DNA of 61,325 bases from Lachnospiraceae bacterium (lineage in GTDB: Bacteria > Bacillota > Clostridia > Lachnospirales > Lachnospiraceae), in NCBI GenBank assembly GCA_017476665.1, contig JAFUZJ010000006.1:1-61325 (forward strand). Reading direction: 5' to 3'. A model generated the notes under the pieces. The model was given only the letters and a program-made list of their open reading frames with translations, ran no database searches and was not told the DNA's origin. Shown piece by piece: positions 43,281 to 52,580 of this stretch. The number at the start of each line of letters is the position of its first letter. Position 1 is the stretch's first letter. The position numbers and the translations under genes are program-made.

Positions 43281-44813
43281 TTATTTCCCATTTACGCTTT
43301 CAAACTCTTTGCAGATCGCTTCTTCCGGCTCCTTGGTGGCCAGGGATACGACCAGGATCACGATCGTAGATACGATGAAGGCAGGCAGCAGTTCATAGAT
43401 ATTCCAGGCACCGCCCAGGGGACGGATCAGGAATTTCCACACGAAGATGCACACGCCGCCGGATACCATACCGGCCAGGGCGCCTGCCTTGGTGGTGCGC
43501 TTCCAGAACAGGGAGAAGAGCATCAGCGGGCCGAAAGCCGCGCCGAAGCCTGCCCAGGCAAAGGAAACGATGGTGAATACGGAGCTGTCGGGATTCCAGG
43601 CCAGCGCGACACCGATGAGTGCGATCACAGCCACGGTACCCCGGGCAAAGCGCATCGCTTTTTTCTCATCCATCTCGATGTGCAGGAAATCCTGAAGGAT
43701 GTTCTGCGAGAAGCTGGAGGATGCCTGCAGCAGCTGGGAGTCCGCGGTGGACATAGTACATGCCAGAATGCCGGCCATGACCAATCCGGCGATCAGAGCA
43801 AAGAACACGCCTCTCTGACTCAGAATATTTGCCAACTCAATCACGACGGTCTCGGATTCGGAGCTGGTGTTCAGGAAAGGAATCAATCCGTTTTTGGATA
43901 CTGCGTTGCCCACAACGCCGATCAGGATTGCCACGCTCATGGAGATGACTACCCAGATGCTTGCAATTCTTCTGGACAGGGTCAGTTCTTTTTCATCACG
44001 GATCGCCATGAAACGGAGCAGGATATGGGGCATGCCGAAATAGCCAAGTCCCCATGCCAGCGTAGAGCATACGGTGAGGAAACCGTAGGGAACTGCGTTG
44101 CCGGTAGCCGGATCATAGGTGGCGTTCATCGCCAGATATCCGCTCATGGACTGTGCGTTTGCGACTACATTATCCCAGCCGCCTGCGTATTCGATGCCGA
44201 AGATCACAATGGCGATCAGCGCGAAGGTCATCACGATACTCTGCATCAGGTCGGTGGTGGATACAGCCAGGAAGCCGCCGATCACAGTGTAGGCTACGAC
44301 CACGGCGCCGCCCACGATCATGGCAACGTGATAATCCACTCCGAACAGGGAATTAAACAGGGTTCCGATGGCCTTAAATCCTGATGCGGTATAAGGGATA
44401 AAGAAGATCAGGATCACCAACGCCGCAATGCAGGAGAGAATGTTTTTCTCATCGTGATAGCGCTTGGAGAAAAAGTCCGGGATGGTGATGGCACCGATCT
44501 TGGCGGAATATCTTCGAAGGCGCTTAGACACCAGCAGCCAGTTTAAGTAGGTTCCGGCAGCCAGGCCGATGATGGTCCAGCCCACGTCGCAGATACCGGT
44601 CAGATATGCCAGACCGGGCAGTCCCATCAGCAGGTAGCTGCTCATGTCGGAGGCTTCTGCGCTCATGGCGGTGACAAGGGGTCCGATCTTTCGGTTTCCC
44701 AGATAGAACTCATCTACGGATTTGCCGCTTCCCTTTTTGTTGGAAGCAAAACCGATATAGAGCATCAGGGCAAGATACAGAACCATGACGATAATAATAC
44801 AGATTTGGCTCAT
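43281..44813 (-). CDS. putP: Sodium/proline symporter
   Basis: A 510-residue sodium:solute symporter with about 13 membrane helices. The start CIIIVMVLYLALMLYIG, the GKSVDEFYLGNRKIGP loop, MSAEASDMSSYLLMGLPG (helix 2, with the Na+/proline-site residues) and the STADSQLLQASS segment are PutP hallmarks. It imports proline with Na+. Ribosome site AAGGAGAAG lies upstream. It stands alone on the minus strand. proA elsewhere in the window makes proline, so uptake and synthesis are both covered. Confidence 0.92.
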   Translation of the reverse strand: MSQICIIIVMVLYLALMLYIGFASNKKGSGKSVDEFYLGNRKIGPLVTAMSAEASDMSSYLLMGLPGLAYLTGICDVGWTIIGLAAGTYLNWLLVSKRLRRYSAKIGAITIPDFFSKRYHDEKNILSCIAALVILIFFIPYTASGFKAIGTLFNSLFGVDYHVAMIVGGAVVVAYTVIGGFLAVSTTDLMQSIVMTFALIAIVIFGIEYAGGWDNVVANAQSMSGYLAMNATYDPATGNAVPYGFLTVCSTLAWGLGYFGMPHILLRFMAIRDEKELTLSRRIASIWVVISMSVAILIGVVGNAVSKNGLIPFLNTSSESETVVIELANILSQRGVFFALIAGLVMAGILACTMSTADSQLLQASSSFSQNILQDFLHIEMDEKKAMRFARGTVAVIALIGVALAWNPDSSVFTIVSFAWAGFGAAFGPLMLFSLFWKRTTKAGALAGMVSGGVCIFVWKFLIRPLGGAWNIYELLPAFIVSTIVILVVSLATKEPEEAICKEFESVNGK

Positions 44814-44938
44814 TTTACTTCTCCTTTTTCTATTTTTTCCTGTTTTTCATGAAAACTCATACTGTTCTACAATACCATATCTTCCGCGATTAGAAAAGAA
44901 AAACTTTCAAATAATTGTCGCATTTTGTGCTGGGGGGT

Positions 44939-44947
44939 GTTATAATT
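44939..44947 (+). promoter_or_regulatory. Extended -10 promoter of lipase-folC operon
   Basis: TGTTATAAT fits an extended -10; -35 is weak. About 65 bases precede the lipase start. Confidence 0.4.
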
Positions 44948-45013
44948 CTGTTTTGAAATGCGTGGGTAAATGCGAAGCATGACAAAAACAAAGGCGGAGG
45001 CGGACGGATTATC

Positions 45014-46195
45014 ATGGCGAGACTCAGATGGTGCCGTGCAGGCTGTATTATATTGATGCTTTTTTGTATCACGGTGATCCCGGCGGGACTTTATCTGATA
45101 TTGGGATTCTGCGGATTTTTCTCCGGACTGGGGAGCGTGCTGGACAATACCTCTTACTGGCTTTTAAAGCTTCTGGGGGTACTGATTATTGAAAATATTA
45201 TTTTCTGGAGCGGAATGCTGATCGTATATGCCACATCAAAACAGCTGGGAGTGCGTTGGCGGGTGCTGGGGCTTTTGTGCGGCATGATCCCGATCGCACA
45301 TCTGGTCATGTTATATGTGATCCTGAAGACGGCCTGGCTGGAAGTCAATACGGAGACCGCCAGGATCAGGCGAAACCGGGCGAGAGAGGGCGTGCAGATC
45401 TGTAAGACGAAGTATCCGATCCTGCTGGTGCATGGCGTGTTTTTCCGGGATTTCGAACATCTGAATTACTGGGGGAGAGTACCGGAGGAGCTGGAGGCGA
45501 ACGGTGCCACGCTCTATTACGGCAATCACAACAGCGCCTCGGCGGTGGACGACAGCGCAAAGGAGCTGGAGAAGCGGGTGTTTCAGATCATAGAGGAGAG
45601 TGGCTGTGAAAAGCTGAATGTGATCGCCCATTCCAAGGGCGGGCTGGATATGCGCACGGCGCTTTCCAAGACGTCGATCGCACCCTATATCGCATCGCTC
45701 ACCACGATTAATACGCCGCACAGGGGATGTGAATTTGCAGATTATCTGCTGGGCAAGGTACCGGAGAAACAGAAGGAGACCGTGGCTGCTGCGTACAATG
45801 CGGGAGCGGCTGCGTTGGGAGATGTGAATCCGGATTTCCTGGCGGCGGTCTATGATCTGACCAGTGAAAACTGTACCAGGCGGAATGAAGAAGTAAAAGA
45901 TGTGCCGGGAGTCTATTATCAGTCGGTGGGATCGAAATTGAACAAGCCGGCCTCGGGGCGATTCCCGTTGAACCTGACTTATTATCTGGTGAAATATTTT
46001 GACGGCGCCAATGACGGACTGGTGGGAGAGAAATCCTTCCCCTGGGGAGAGCATTATGAGTTCCTGAAGGTGAAGGGAAAACGAGGAATCTCCCACGGAG
46101 ATATGATCGATCTGAACAGAGAAAATTTCCCCGGATTCGATGTGCGGGAATTTTACGTGCAGCTGGTGGCGGATTTGAAAAAGAAGGGATTTTAA
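45014..46195 (+). CDS. Membrane-anchored alpha/beta-hydrolase (triacylglycerol-lipase type)
   Basis: A 393-residue hydrolase. Three hydrophobic helices fill the first 105 residues, then a basic linker and a lipase fold from about 134 (YPILLVHGVFF). The nucleophile elbow is IAHSKGG with Ser207; likely acid and base are Asp in FDGANDGLVGE and His in ISHGDMIDL. The YYGNHNSASAVDDSAKEL segment resembles class I lipases that act on acylglycerols or polyesters. The N-terminal anchor is additional to the usual family. It overlaps nothing but is one base from folC, so they share a transcript. Confidence 0.83.
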   Translation: MARLRWCRAGCIILMLFCITVIPAGLYLILGFCGFFSGLGSVLDNTSYWLLKLLGVLIIENIIFWSGMLIVYATSKQLGVRWRVLGLLCGMIPIAHLVMLYVILKTAWLEVNTETARIRRNRAREGVQICKTKYPILLVHGVFFRDFEHLNYWGRVPEELEANGATLYYGNHNSASAVDDSAKELEKRVFQIIEESGCEKLNVIAHSKGGLDMRTALSKTSIAPYIASLTTINTPHRGCEFADYLLGKVPEKQKETVAAAYNAGAAALGDVNPDFLAAVYDLTSENCTRRNEEVKDVPGVYYQSVGSKLNKPASGRFPLNLTYYLVKYFDGANDGLVGEKSFPWGEHYEFLKVKGKRGISHGDMIDLNRENFPGFDVREFYVQLVADLKKKGF

Positions 46196-46196
46196 A

Positions 46197-47558
46197 ATGA
46201 AAAAGTGTAACATAGACACTTTTGAAAAGGCAGTGGATTATCTTTATAATATGCCGCGCTTTACCGCGAAGCATTCCATGGAGGATACCCGCGCCCATCT
46301 GGAGCGCCTGGGGGCGCCGGACCGAAAGGTACATCATATCATTCATGTGGCGGGCACCAACGGAAAGGGATCGGTCTGCACGTATCTGCGCTATTGCCTG
46401 GAAGAAGCGGGGTATCGGGTGGGGGTGTTCACGTCCCCGCATCTTGTGGACATCAGAGAGCGGATCGTGACGGATGGAAAGATGATCTCCCGGGAAGTTT
46501 TTCTGCGGCTGTTTCTGCAGGTGTATGACAGCCTTGACTGGGAGATGCTGGAGCAGGGGGAGGGATATCACCCCACCTTTTTTGAGTATTTATTTTTTAT
46601 GTGCATGTTGTATTTTGCGGAGGAACAGCCGGATTTCTGTATTCTGGAAACAGGGCTGGGCGGAAGGCTGGATGCGACCAATGCCGTTTCCGAAAAGGCA
46701 TTGACGGTGATCACCAGGATCGGCTTGGATCATGTGGAATATCTGGGGAGCACCATCGGGGAGATTGCGGCGGAAAAAGCGGGAATCCTTTGCCGGGATG
46801 TGCCTTTGGTATATTGCGCAGAGGTGCCGGAGGCAACGGGAATTTTTGTTGAAAAAGCCCAAAAGTTGGGGATTGCCGCCTGGCCGGTGTCGAAAAAAGA
46901 CTACAGATTCCAGAAATTTCATAATAAAACCATTGATTTTTCGCTGCGGACTCGCTATTATGGTTATGTTGAAATTTTTTTGCACACGATCGCGTATTAT
47001 CAGATGGAGAATGCTGCACTTGCGGTGCGCGCAGTGGAGGCATTGGAGGAACGTCTGGCGCAGGGCGCAGAGGATTTCAAGAGGATTACAGAGGAACAGA
47101 TCAGAGGCGGCCTGGCAAAAGCATTCTGGCCGGGGCGTATGGAGGAGATCCTGCCGGATCTGTTTGTGGATGGTGCGCATAATGCGGACGGAATCCGCGC
47201 TTTTTTGGACACCGTGAGAGAAGACGGGTGTGACAGGGAAGCGCAGAAGCGGATCTTGATCTTCAGTGTTGTGCAGGATAAAGATTACAGAACGATGATA
47301 AAGCAGGTGCTTGCGGCGGATCTGTTCAGTCGGATCTACGTGCCGCACATGCATACGGCAAGGGCAGCAGAACTCACTGACCTGCAGAAATATTGGGAAG
47401 AGAATGCCGCGGAAGGGACGGAGGTTCTTTTTTGCGGAAATGTGCGAGAGGCACTGGATGGCGCGCTGGCATCCCGGGATGGTGCGCGGATCTATATTGC
47501 AGGCAGTCTGTATCTGGTCGGCGAGATAAAGGAGTTTTTTAAGGATGATCAATTTTGA
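46197..47558 (+). CDS. folC: Folylpolyglutamate synthase / dihydrofolate synthase
   Basis: A 453-residue Mur-ligase-family enzyme that adds glutamate to dihydropteroate and folates. The P-loop HVAGTNGKGSV is near residue 52, followed by the TSPHLVDIRERI and ETGLGGRLDATN motifs and the C-terminal domain with WPGRMEEI and DGAHNADGI. Length is normal. It starts one base after the lipase stop. Its last 14 bases overlap a small acidic gene in another frame. Confidence 0.94.
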   Translation: MKKCNIDTFEKAVDYLYNMPRFTAKHSMEDTRAHLERLGAPDRKVHHIIHVAGTNGKGSVCTYLRYCLEEAGYRVGVFTSPHLVDIRERIVTDGKMISREVFLRLFLQVYDSLDWEMLEQGEGYHPTFFEYLFFMCMLYFAEEQPDFCILETGLGGRLDATNAVSEKALTVITRIGLDHVEYLGSTIGEIAAEKAGILCRDVPLVYCAEVPEATGIFVEKAQKLGIAAWPVSKKDYRFQKFHNKTIDFSLRTRYYGYVEIFLHTIAYYQMENAALAVRAVEALEERLAQGAEDFKRITEEQIRGGLAKAFWPGRMEEILPDLFVDGAHNADGIRAFLDTVREDGCDREAQKRILIFSVVQDKDYRTMIKQVLAADLFSRIYVPHMHTARAAELTDLQKYWEENAAEGTEVLFCGNVREALDGALASRDGARIYIAGSLYLVGEIKEFFKDDQF

Positions 47559-47694
47559 GGAAGAACTAAAGAAGTTCCATCCCAGCCTGGAGGTTGAGGA
47601 TGCGGAGGAAGCGATATACAATCAGGATCTGACGGACATGGCGGATTTATTGGTAAAGATGATCAAGGAATCTGAGGAGAAGGAAGAGGCATAG
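47545..47694 (+). CDS. Small acidic protein overlapping folC end
   Basis: A 49-residue protein (starts MINFEEELKKFHPSLEVEDAE) that is highly acidic and predicted all-helical. The ATG at 47545 lies inside folC and has AAGGAG about 11 bases upstream; the stop is at 47692-47694, 13 bases before the zinc-ribbon gene start. The four-base-phase overlap and absence of any other gene in 47559-47707 support it being real. I do not recognise a family. Confidence 0.65.
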   Translation: MINFEEELKKFHPSLEVEDAEEAIYNQDLTDMADLLVKMIKESEEKEEA

Positions 47695-47707
47695 CGGAGG
47701 AAAAACC

Positions 47708-49114
47708 ATGTTTTGTTATCATTGCGGCGTACAGCTGTCTGAACAACATGATTTTTGCACGGCATGCGGAGCAGATGTAGGTCTTTACAAGAAAATCATG
47801 TATGTCTCCAACCGGTTTTACAATGACGGTCTGGAGAAGGCGAGTGTCCGGGATCTGACCGGAGCGATCACCAGTTTAAGACAGAGTTTGAAGTTTAATA
47901 AAAATAATGTGGAAGCCAGAAATCTCCTGGGACTTGTCTATTTTGAGACGGGTGAAGTGGTGGCTGCCATGAGTGAATGGGTCATCAGCAAGAACCTTCG
48001 TCCGGAGAAAAATATCGCGGACGATTACATAGGAATCCTGCAGTCCAACGCAAATCGGGTGGACGCACTCAATCAGACCATTAAGAAATATAATCAGGCG
48101 TATACCTACTGTGTGCAGGAGAGTAAGGATCTGGCTGTGATACAGTTGAAGAAGGTATTGTCCTTAAACCCGAAATTTATCCGGGCTCATCAGCTGCTGG
48201 CGCTGTTGTATATGGACAGCGAACAGTGGGAGAAGGCACAGCGTGAGCTGAAGAAATGTGCGGATATTGACCGGAATAATACCATGACACTTCGCTATAT
48301 GAAGGAAGTGGAGCGAATGCTGGAGCCGGATGACAATGTGAAGCAGCCGGTGAAGCGCAAGAAGCAGGAAGCGGTCCGGTATCAGAGCGACAATGAGATC
48401 ATCATTCAGCCCATGAATGTGAAGGAACCCAAATCCGGCAATGCGGCCACCTTGTTTAACGTGGCGGTCGGTTTGGTGATCGGACTGGCGGCATGCTATT
48501 TCCTGGTTGTGCCGGGCAAGGTCAGCGATGCGAAGAATCAGGCGCAGCAGTCAATCACGGAAATTGCCAACCAGTCGGATATAAAGACGAATCGGATCCA
48601 GGAGCTGGAGGCGAGCATTGCAAAGATGCAGTCGGAAAACGATACCCTGAATCAGGAATTGGAAGGTTACGTCGGAGATGACGGTACACTGAAGACGATT
48701 GATGAGCTGTTGACGGCATCTGCGGTCTATATGCAGACGCAGAATGCCCAGGATACCGCAGGGCATCTGGAAACCATCGCGGCCAGTGTGAATGTGGAGG
48801 AGACTTCCGAGGCCTTTCAGAATCTGTATCATATCCTGCGGGATACCATCGGTCCGGAGCTGGCCACAACCTACTACAGCGACGGACTTGCCTCTTATCA
48901 CAGCGAGGATTTTGCCACGGCAGTGGAATTGCTGACAAAGGCGGTATATTATGACAGCACCAACGCCGAATCCCTGTATTATCTGGGACAGGCGTACAGA
49001 CGTATGGATGACAGGGAAAATGCGATCATGATCTATGAGCGGGTGGTCGAGATGTTCCCAGGTACACAGAATGCTTTAAATGCACAGAGATATCTGGAGG
49101 AATTGAAACAGTAA
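47708..49114 (+). CDS. Zinc-ribbon, TPR and coiled-coil membrane protein
   Basis: A 468-residue protein with a clear architecture but no known function. A zinc ribbon (C3, C6, C17, C20) is followed by TPR helices (about 45-205, for example NNVEARNLLGLVYFETGE), a basic linker, one membrane helix (about 258-278), an extracytoplasmic coiled coil (about 283-325) and a second TPR region at the C-terminus (about 385-468, NAESLYYLGQAYRRMDD). It would place a TPR scaffold on both sides of the membrane. It follows folC and precedes the spoIIA operon, separated from the latter by a terminator. Confidence 0.8.
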   Translation: MFCYHCGVQLSEQHDFCTACGADVGLYKKIMYVSNRFYNDGLEKASVRDLTGAITSLRQSLKFNKNNVEARNLLGLVYFETGEVVAAMSEWVISKNLRPEKNIADDYIGILQSNANRVDALNQTIKKYNQAYTYCVQESKDLAVIQLKKVLSLNPKFIRAHQLLALLYMDSEQWEKAQRELKKCADIDRNNTMTLRYMKEVERMLEPDDNVKQPVKRKKQEAVRYQSDNEIIIQPMNVKEPKSGNAATLFNVAVGLVIGLAACYFLVVPGKVSDAKNQAQQSITEIANQSDIKTNRIQELEASIAKMQSENDTLNQELEGYVGDDGTLKTIDELLTASAVYMQTQNAQDTAGHLETIAASVNVEETSEAFQNLYHILRDTIGPELATTYYSDGLASYHSEDFATAVELLTKAVYYDSTNAESLYYLGQAYRRMDDRENAIMIYERVVEMFPGTQNALNAQRYLEELKQ

Positions 49115-49140
49115 TTCCGAGGCGATAATTTACGAAAGAG

Positions 49141-49180
49141 AAGAATCTGCAGCGAATGCTGCAGGTTCTTTTATTTTTTT
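49141..49180 (+). terminator. Intrinsic terminator before spoIIA
   Basis: AAGAATCTGCAGC (49141-49153) pairs with GCTGCAGGTTCTT (49158-49170); four-base loop and T-rich tail. It leaves only about 40 bases for a separate spoIIA promoter, so the sigma-H promoter would have to overlap the hairpin or lie within the upstream gene's end. Confidence 0.88.
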
Positions 49181-49222
49181 GCGAAGCGCCGGGACTGATT
49201 GGAAAGAAGGGGAGGAAGAGAT

Positions 49223-49528
49223 ATGGAGGAGTTTCAGGTGATCAATAATTATCTGATGATCAAACTTCCAGAGGAAGTAGATCACCATCAGGCAACGACA
49301 ATCTGCAAGAAAGCGGATCATTACATTTTGCAGCAGAATGTGAGCAATGTGGTCTTTGATTTTGAGGACACAAAGTTTATGGATTCTTCCGGGATCGGGA
49401 TCATTATGGGTAGATATCGAAAGATTTCCTGTTTTGGCGGAAAGGTCTATGCGATCCATATGGATAAAAAAATGGAGAGAATGTTTGATATGGCGGGACT
49501 GAACAAAATTGTGGAGGTATTGGAATGA
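49223..49528 (+). CDS. spoIIAA: Anti-sigma F factor antagonist
   Basis: A 101-residue STAS-domain protein that frees sigma F by binding the anti-sigma factor. The phosphorylation motif MDSSGIGIIMGRY places the regulatory serine at about Ser56, equal to Ser58 of Bacillus. The ATG at 49223 follows GGGGAGG; a start at 49199 would overlap that site. Stop and start of spoIIAB overlap by four bases. First gene of the forespore-commitment switch. Confidence 0.94.
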   Translation: MEEFQVINNYLMIKLPEEVDHHQATTICKKADHYILQQNVSNVVFDFEDTKFMDSSGIGIIMGRYRKISCFGGKVYAIHMDKKMERMFDMAGLNKIVEVLE

Positions 49529-49992
49529 TGACGCAGATGAATGAACAGAAGAATGAAATGGAGATTTCTTTTGATGCCGTATCCCAGAATGAAAGTTTTG
49601 CAAGGGTGGCCGTGGCGGCGTTCGTTACCCATCTGAATCCTACCATGGAGGAAATTGACGATGTGCGGACCGCCGTTTCGGAGGCGGTGACCAACGCGAT
49701 CATACACGGTTACGAAAAAAGGGACTGCGGCAAGGTGTATCTGCACTGCAGACTCAAGGGAGACGTGCTGCAGATCGAAGTGATGGATAAAGGAAAGGGA
49801 ATCGAGAACATAGAGCGCGCTATGGAACCGCTGTTCACCACAAGACCGGATCTGGACAGGTCGGGGATGGGGTTTGCATTTATGGAGGCCTTCATGGACG
49901 ACCTGGAGGTGGAGAGCGAAGTCGGCAAAGGGACGACGATACGGATGACAAAAAAACTGGGCAGCAGTGCATGGATCGATAGTGAGGATTAG
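49525..49992 (+). CDS. spoIIAB: Anti-sigma F factor / SpoIIAA kinase
   Basis: A 155-residue GHKL-type serine kinase. The N-box reads VSEAVTNAIIHGY, the G1 box MDKGKGIEN and the G2 box DRSGMGFAFME, so ATP binding is complete. It holds sigma F inactive and phosphorylates SpoIIAA. Start ATGATG overlaps the spoIIAA stop; the first or second ATG may be used, one codon apart. It is three bases from sigF. Confidence 0.94.
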   Translation: MMTQMNEQKNEMEISFDAVSQNESFARVAVAAFVTHLNPTMEEIDDVRTAVSEAVTNAIIHGYEKRDCGKVYLHCRLKGDVLQIEVMDKGKGIENIERAMEPLFTTRPDLDRSGMGFAFMEAFMDDLEVESEVGKGTTIRMTKKLGSSAWIDSED

Positions 49993-49995
49993 CCC

Positions 49996-50751
49996 ATGGA
50001 AGAAATGTCAGTACTGATTGAAAGATCACAGGGCGGGGATAAAAAAGCAAGAGAAGTACTGATAGAAAAAAATCTTGGTCTGGTCCATCATATTGTGAGG
50101 CGTTTTGCGGGGAGAGGTTATGAGACGGAAGACCTGTTTCAGATCGGCGTGATCGGGCTGATCAAGGCCATCGACAAATTTGATCTGAAACTCGGGCTGC
50201 AGTTTTCCACCTATGCGGTGCCAATGATCACCGGCGAGATCAAACGCTTTCTTCGGGACGACGGTCCCATCAAAGTATCGCGTTCCATCAAGGAAAACGC
50301 CATAAAGATCCGGACAATGCGGCAGCAGCTGCAGAGCAGTCTGGGAAGGGAGCCCACGATTCAGGAGATCGCGGAGAAAACCCAGCTGACGGAGGAGGAG
50401 ATTGTCATGGCAGCTACGGCTACGGCAGAGGTGGAGTCCATCTATTCGGCTGTTTACCAGGACGACGGAAGTGAACTGTATCTGGTGGACCGGATCGCGG
50501 ATGCCGGTCCCGGCAATCTGGGAAATCTGTGCGGAGATATGGTGGATCATGAGAAAGAGGCACTGTTAAACCATATGCTTTTAAAGCAATTATTAGATGA
50601 ATTGGAAGAGCGGGAACGTATCCTGATCCGCATGCGGTATTTTGACAACAGGACGCAGACGGAGGTGGCGGACAGACTTGGCATCAGCCAGGTTCAGGTC
50701 AGTCGGCTGGAAAAGAAGATACTGCTGCGTCTGCGCCGCAGGATTGCATAA
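49996..50751 (+). CDS. sigF: Sporulation sigma factor F
   Basis: A 251-residue sigma-70-family factor directing early forespore genes. Region 2 has EDLFQIGVIGLIKAIDKFD and FSTYAVPMITGEIKRFLRDD; region 3 runs from about 120; region 4 ends in the helix-turn-helix TEVADRLGISQVQVSRLEKK. Third gene of the spoIIA operon with normal spacing. The downstream spoVAD sigma-G-type promoter and this operon together indicate a full sporulation programme. Confidence 0.94.
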   Translation: MEEMSVLIERSQGGDKKAREVLIEKNLGLVHHIVRRFAGRGYETEDLFQIGVIGLIKAIDKFDLKLGLQFSTYAVPMITGEIKRFLRDDGPIKVSRSIKENAIKIRTMRQQLQSSLGREPTIQEIAEKTQLTEEEIVMAATATAEVESIYSAVYQDDGSELYLVDRIADAGPGNLGNLCGDMVDHEKEALLNHMLLKQLLDELEERERILIRMRYFDNRTQTEVADRLGISQVQVSRLEKKILLRLRRRIA

Positions 50752-50781
50752 ATCTTTCCTCTAGCTATTTGCGCTGTCTTT

Positions 50782-50790
50782 TGGTATAAT
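50782..50790 (+). promoter_or_regulatory. Extended -10 promoter of GH25 gene
   Basis: TGGTATAAT about 46 bases before the start; no convincing -35. Confidence 0.45.
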
Positions 50791-50835
50791 CAATAATGCG
50801 AAGTATTATTTTGAGCAGGGAGAGGAAAACGCAAT

Positions 50836-52071
50836 ATGAAATTGGGTCAAGATACAAATTACAGTGAAAATACAGAGCATGGGGATTATCGGTATACAGA
50901 GGACCGACTCAGCAAATCCGCCAGGAAAAAGAAGAGCGTATTCCGGTCGCTCCTTATTTTTTTGGGGTATCTCGGGGGACTGTTGCTGGTGATCCTGGTG
51001 GCCGGTATGCTCACTACCTGGATCAACGATAAGCTGGAAAAGAGTGCGAAGGATCTGGCTGTATCTGCGGGGGCAGAGCTGTTGCCCGAGGATCAGGAGG
51101 TGACGCTGACTCAGGCAGAACTGAACGCCAGGATTCAGGAAGCCCAAGATGAGGCAGTGGAGAATATTCAGCAGGAGAAAGCCGCAGAGATTGCTGCATT
51201 GCAGGCGGAGAAAGAGCAGGCGGCAGCAGAGGCGAGGGAGGATGTCCTTGGCGGGATCCGGGCCGGATTGGAAACGGGGGATCAGAGTATGGTGGAGGTG
51301 CTCAGACCCTTTTATCCGGATGAACTTGTGGTGGTGAGCAGCGGAAAGTTTCATTTTGTGCCCATCAACAGAGAACTGAAAATGAATGAGTATGATGTGG
51401 CAAATCTGAATATTCTGGAGAGCGGCGAATACCAGTATAGGAATGGGGAGGACGTCATTTCCCATAAGGGAATCGATGTGTCGAAATTTCAGGGAAAGAT
51501 CGACTGGAAGGCCGTGGCAGAGGACGGAGTGGAATTTGCTTTCATGCGAGTGGCATACAGAGGGTATGGCACAGGCAAAATGGTGGAGGACACCACGTTT
51601 GAGGATAATATGAAAGGGGCGGTTGCAGCGGGGATCCACGCGGGTGCTTATATCTATTCCCAGGCCATCAATGAGGATGAGATCAGAGAGGAAGCGGAGC
51701 TTGTCATCTCAAAGCTGGAGGATCTGGACGTCAAATGCCCGGTGGTGTTTGATGTGGAGAAAACGCTGGATTCCACGGGACGCATGAATCAGCTCTCTGT
51801 GGAGGAGCGTACGAACCTGACACTGCTGTTCTGTCAGATCGTAGAGCAGGCAGGATATAAGCCTATTGTCTATTACAATATGGAGATGGGCGCGCTGATG
51901 CTGGACATTGAGACGTTGGAGCCGTATGAAAAATGGTTTGCTTATTATAATGACGACATGTATTATCCCTATGCATACGGTATCTGGCAGTATTCGGACA
52001 AAGGAAGAGTGAACGGAATCAAGGGGAATGTGGATATGGATATCAGTTTTTACGCATTCTGGGAGGAATAG
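50836..52071 (+). CDS. Membrane-anchored GH25 lysozyme
   Basis: A 411-residue muramidase-type protein. A basic cytoplasmic N-terminus is followed by one membrane helix (about 38-62), a long Gln/Ala/Glu-rich coiled coil (about 90-145), a spacer, and the GH25 catalytic domain (about 212-411) starting KGIDVSKFQGKIDWK. The catalytic acids fall in DVEKT and the IWQYSDKGRV end; the FAFMRVAYRG strand is typical. It should cut peptidoglycan while tethered to the membrane, on a coiled-coil stalk. It follows sigF by 84 bases with its own promoter, so a sporulation role is possible but not shown. Confidence 0.87.
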   Translation: MKLGQDTNYSENTEHGDYRYTEDRLSKSARKKKSVFRSLLIFLGYLGGLLLVILVAGMLTTWINDKLEKSAKDLAVSAGAELLPEDQEVTLTQAELNARIQEAQDEAVENIQQEKAAEIAALQAEKEQAAAEAREDVLGGIRAGLETGDQSMVEVLRPFYPDELVVVSSGKFHFVPINRELKMNEYDVANLNILESGEYQYRNGEDVISHKGIDVSKFQGKIDWKAVAEDGVEFAFMRVAYRGYGTGKMVEDTTFEDNMKGAVAAGIHAGAYIYSQAINEDEIREEAELVISKLEDLDVKCPVVFDVEKTLDSTGRMNQLSVEERTNLTLLFCQIVEQAGYKPIVYYNMEMGALMLDIETLEPYEKWFAYYNDDMYYPYAYGIWQYSDKGRVNGIKGNVDMDISFYAFWEE

Positions 52072-52076
52072 AATGT

Positions 52077-52514
52077 ATGGTAGTTTTGGTGATAGACGCG
52101 CAGGGCGGCGGATTGGGGAAGCAGCTGATCGCCGGGATCAAAAAGGAGATACCCGATGCCACGGTATGGGCGGTGGGCACAAATGCGGTAGCGGCATCCA
52201 ATATGCTGAAGGCGGGAGCTGACCGGGGCGCTGCCGGAGAGAATGCCGTTGTGGTGGCGTGCAGGCAGGCGGATGTGATCGTAGGACCTGTGGGCATCTG
52301 TATCGCGGATGCAATGTTGGGGGAAATCACACCTGCGATGGCGGCGGCAGTGGGTTCCAGCACTGCGAGAAGGATCCTGATCCCGTATAATAATTGTGAG
52401 ACGACGATTGTGGGGGTTGGGGAGAACAGCGTAGGGAAGCTGGTGCAGGAGGTAATCCTGGAAATTCAGGGAGGAAGAAGGAGCGGTTTGCAGGAAAAAG
52501 GCGAAAAGTGTTGA
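52077..52514 (+). CDS. DUF3842-family protein
   Basis: A 145-residue protein of the DUF3842 family. It begins VLVIDAQGGGLGKQLI, continues with VWAVGTNAVAASNMLKAGA, then VGPVGICIADAMLGEITPAMA and ends with a helix and basic tail. It looks like a Rossmann-type alpha/beta fold with a glycine-rich nucleotide-like loop. Function is unknown. It starts five bases after the GH25 gene, so the two share a transcript, and its stop overlaps the promoter of the next gene. Confidence 0.85.
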   Translation: MVVLVIDAQGGGLGKQLIAGIKKEIPDATVWAVGTNAVAASNMLKAGADRGAAGENAVVVACRQADVIVGPVGICIADAMLGEITPAMAAAVGSSTARRILIPYNNCETTIVGVGENSVGKLVQEVILEIQGGRRSGLQEKGEKC

Positions 52515-52539
52515 ACGGACAGGCTTTTAATGATAAAAT
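52511..52539 (+). promoter_or_regulatory. Promoter of DctP-like gene
   Basis: TTGAAC (52511-52516), 17-base spacer, TAAAAT (52534-52539); 42 bases before the start codon. Confidence 0.65.
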
Positions 52540-52580
52540 GGAGTTAGTTGATTCCATAAATGTGAGGAGGATAGAGGGGT

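Noticed and set aside
49115-49160. Sigma-H promoter for spoIIA (AGGCGAT ... AGAATCT)
   Set aside because: Matches the consensus poorly and would start transcription inside the terminator hairpin; not strong enough to list.
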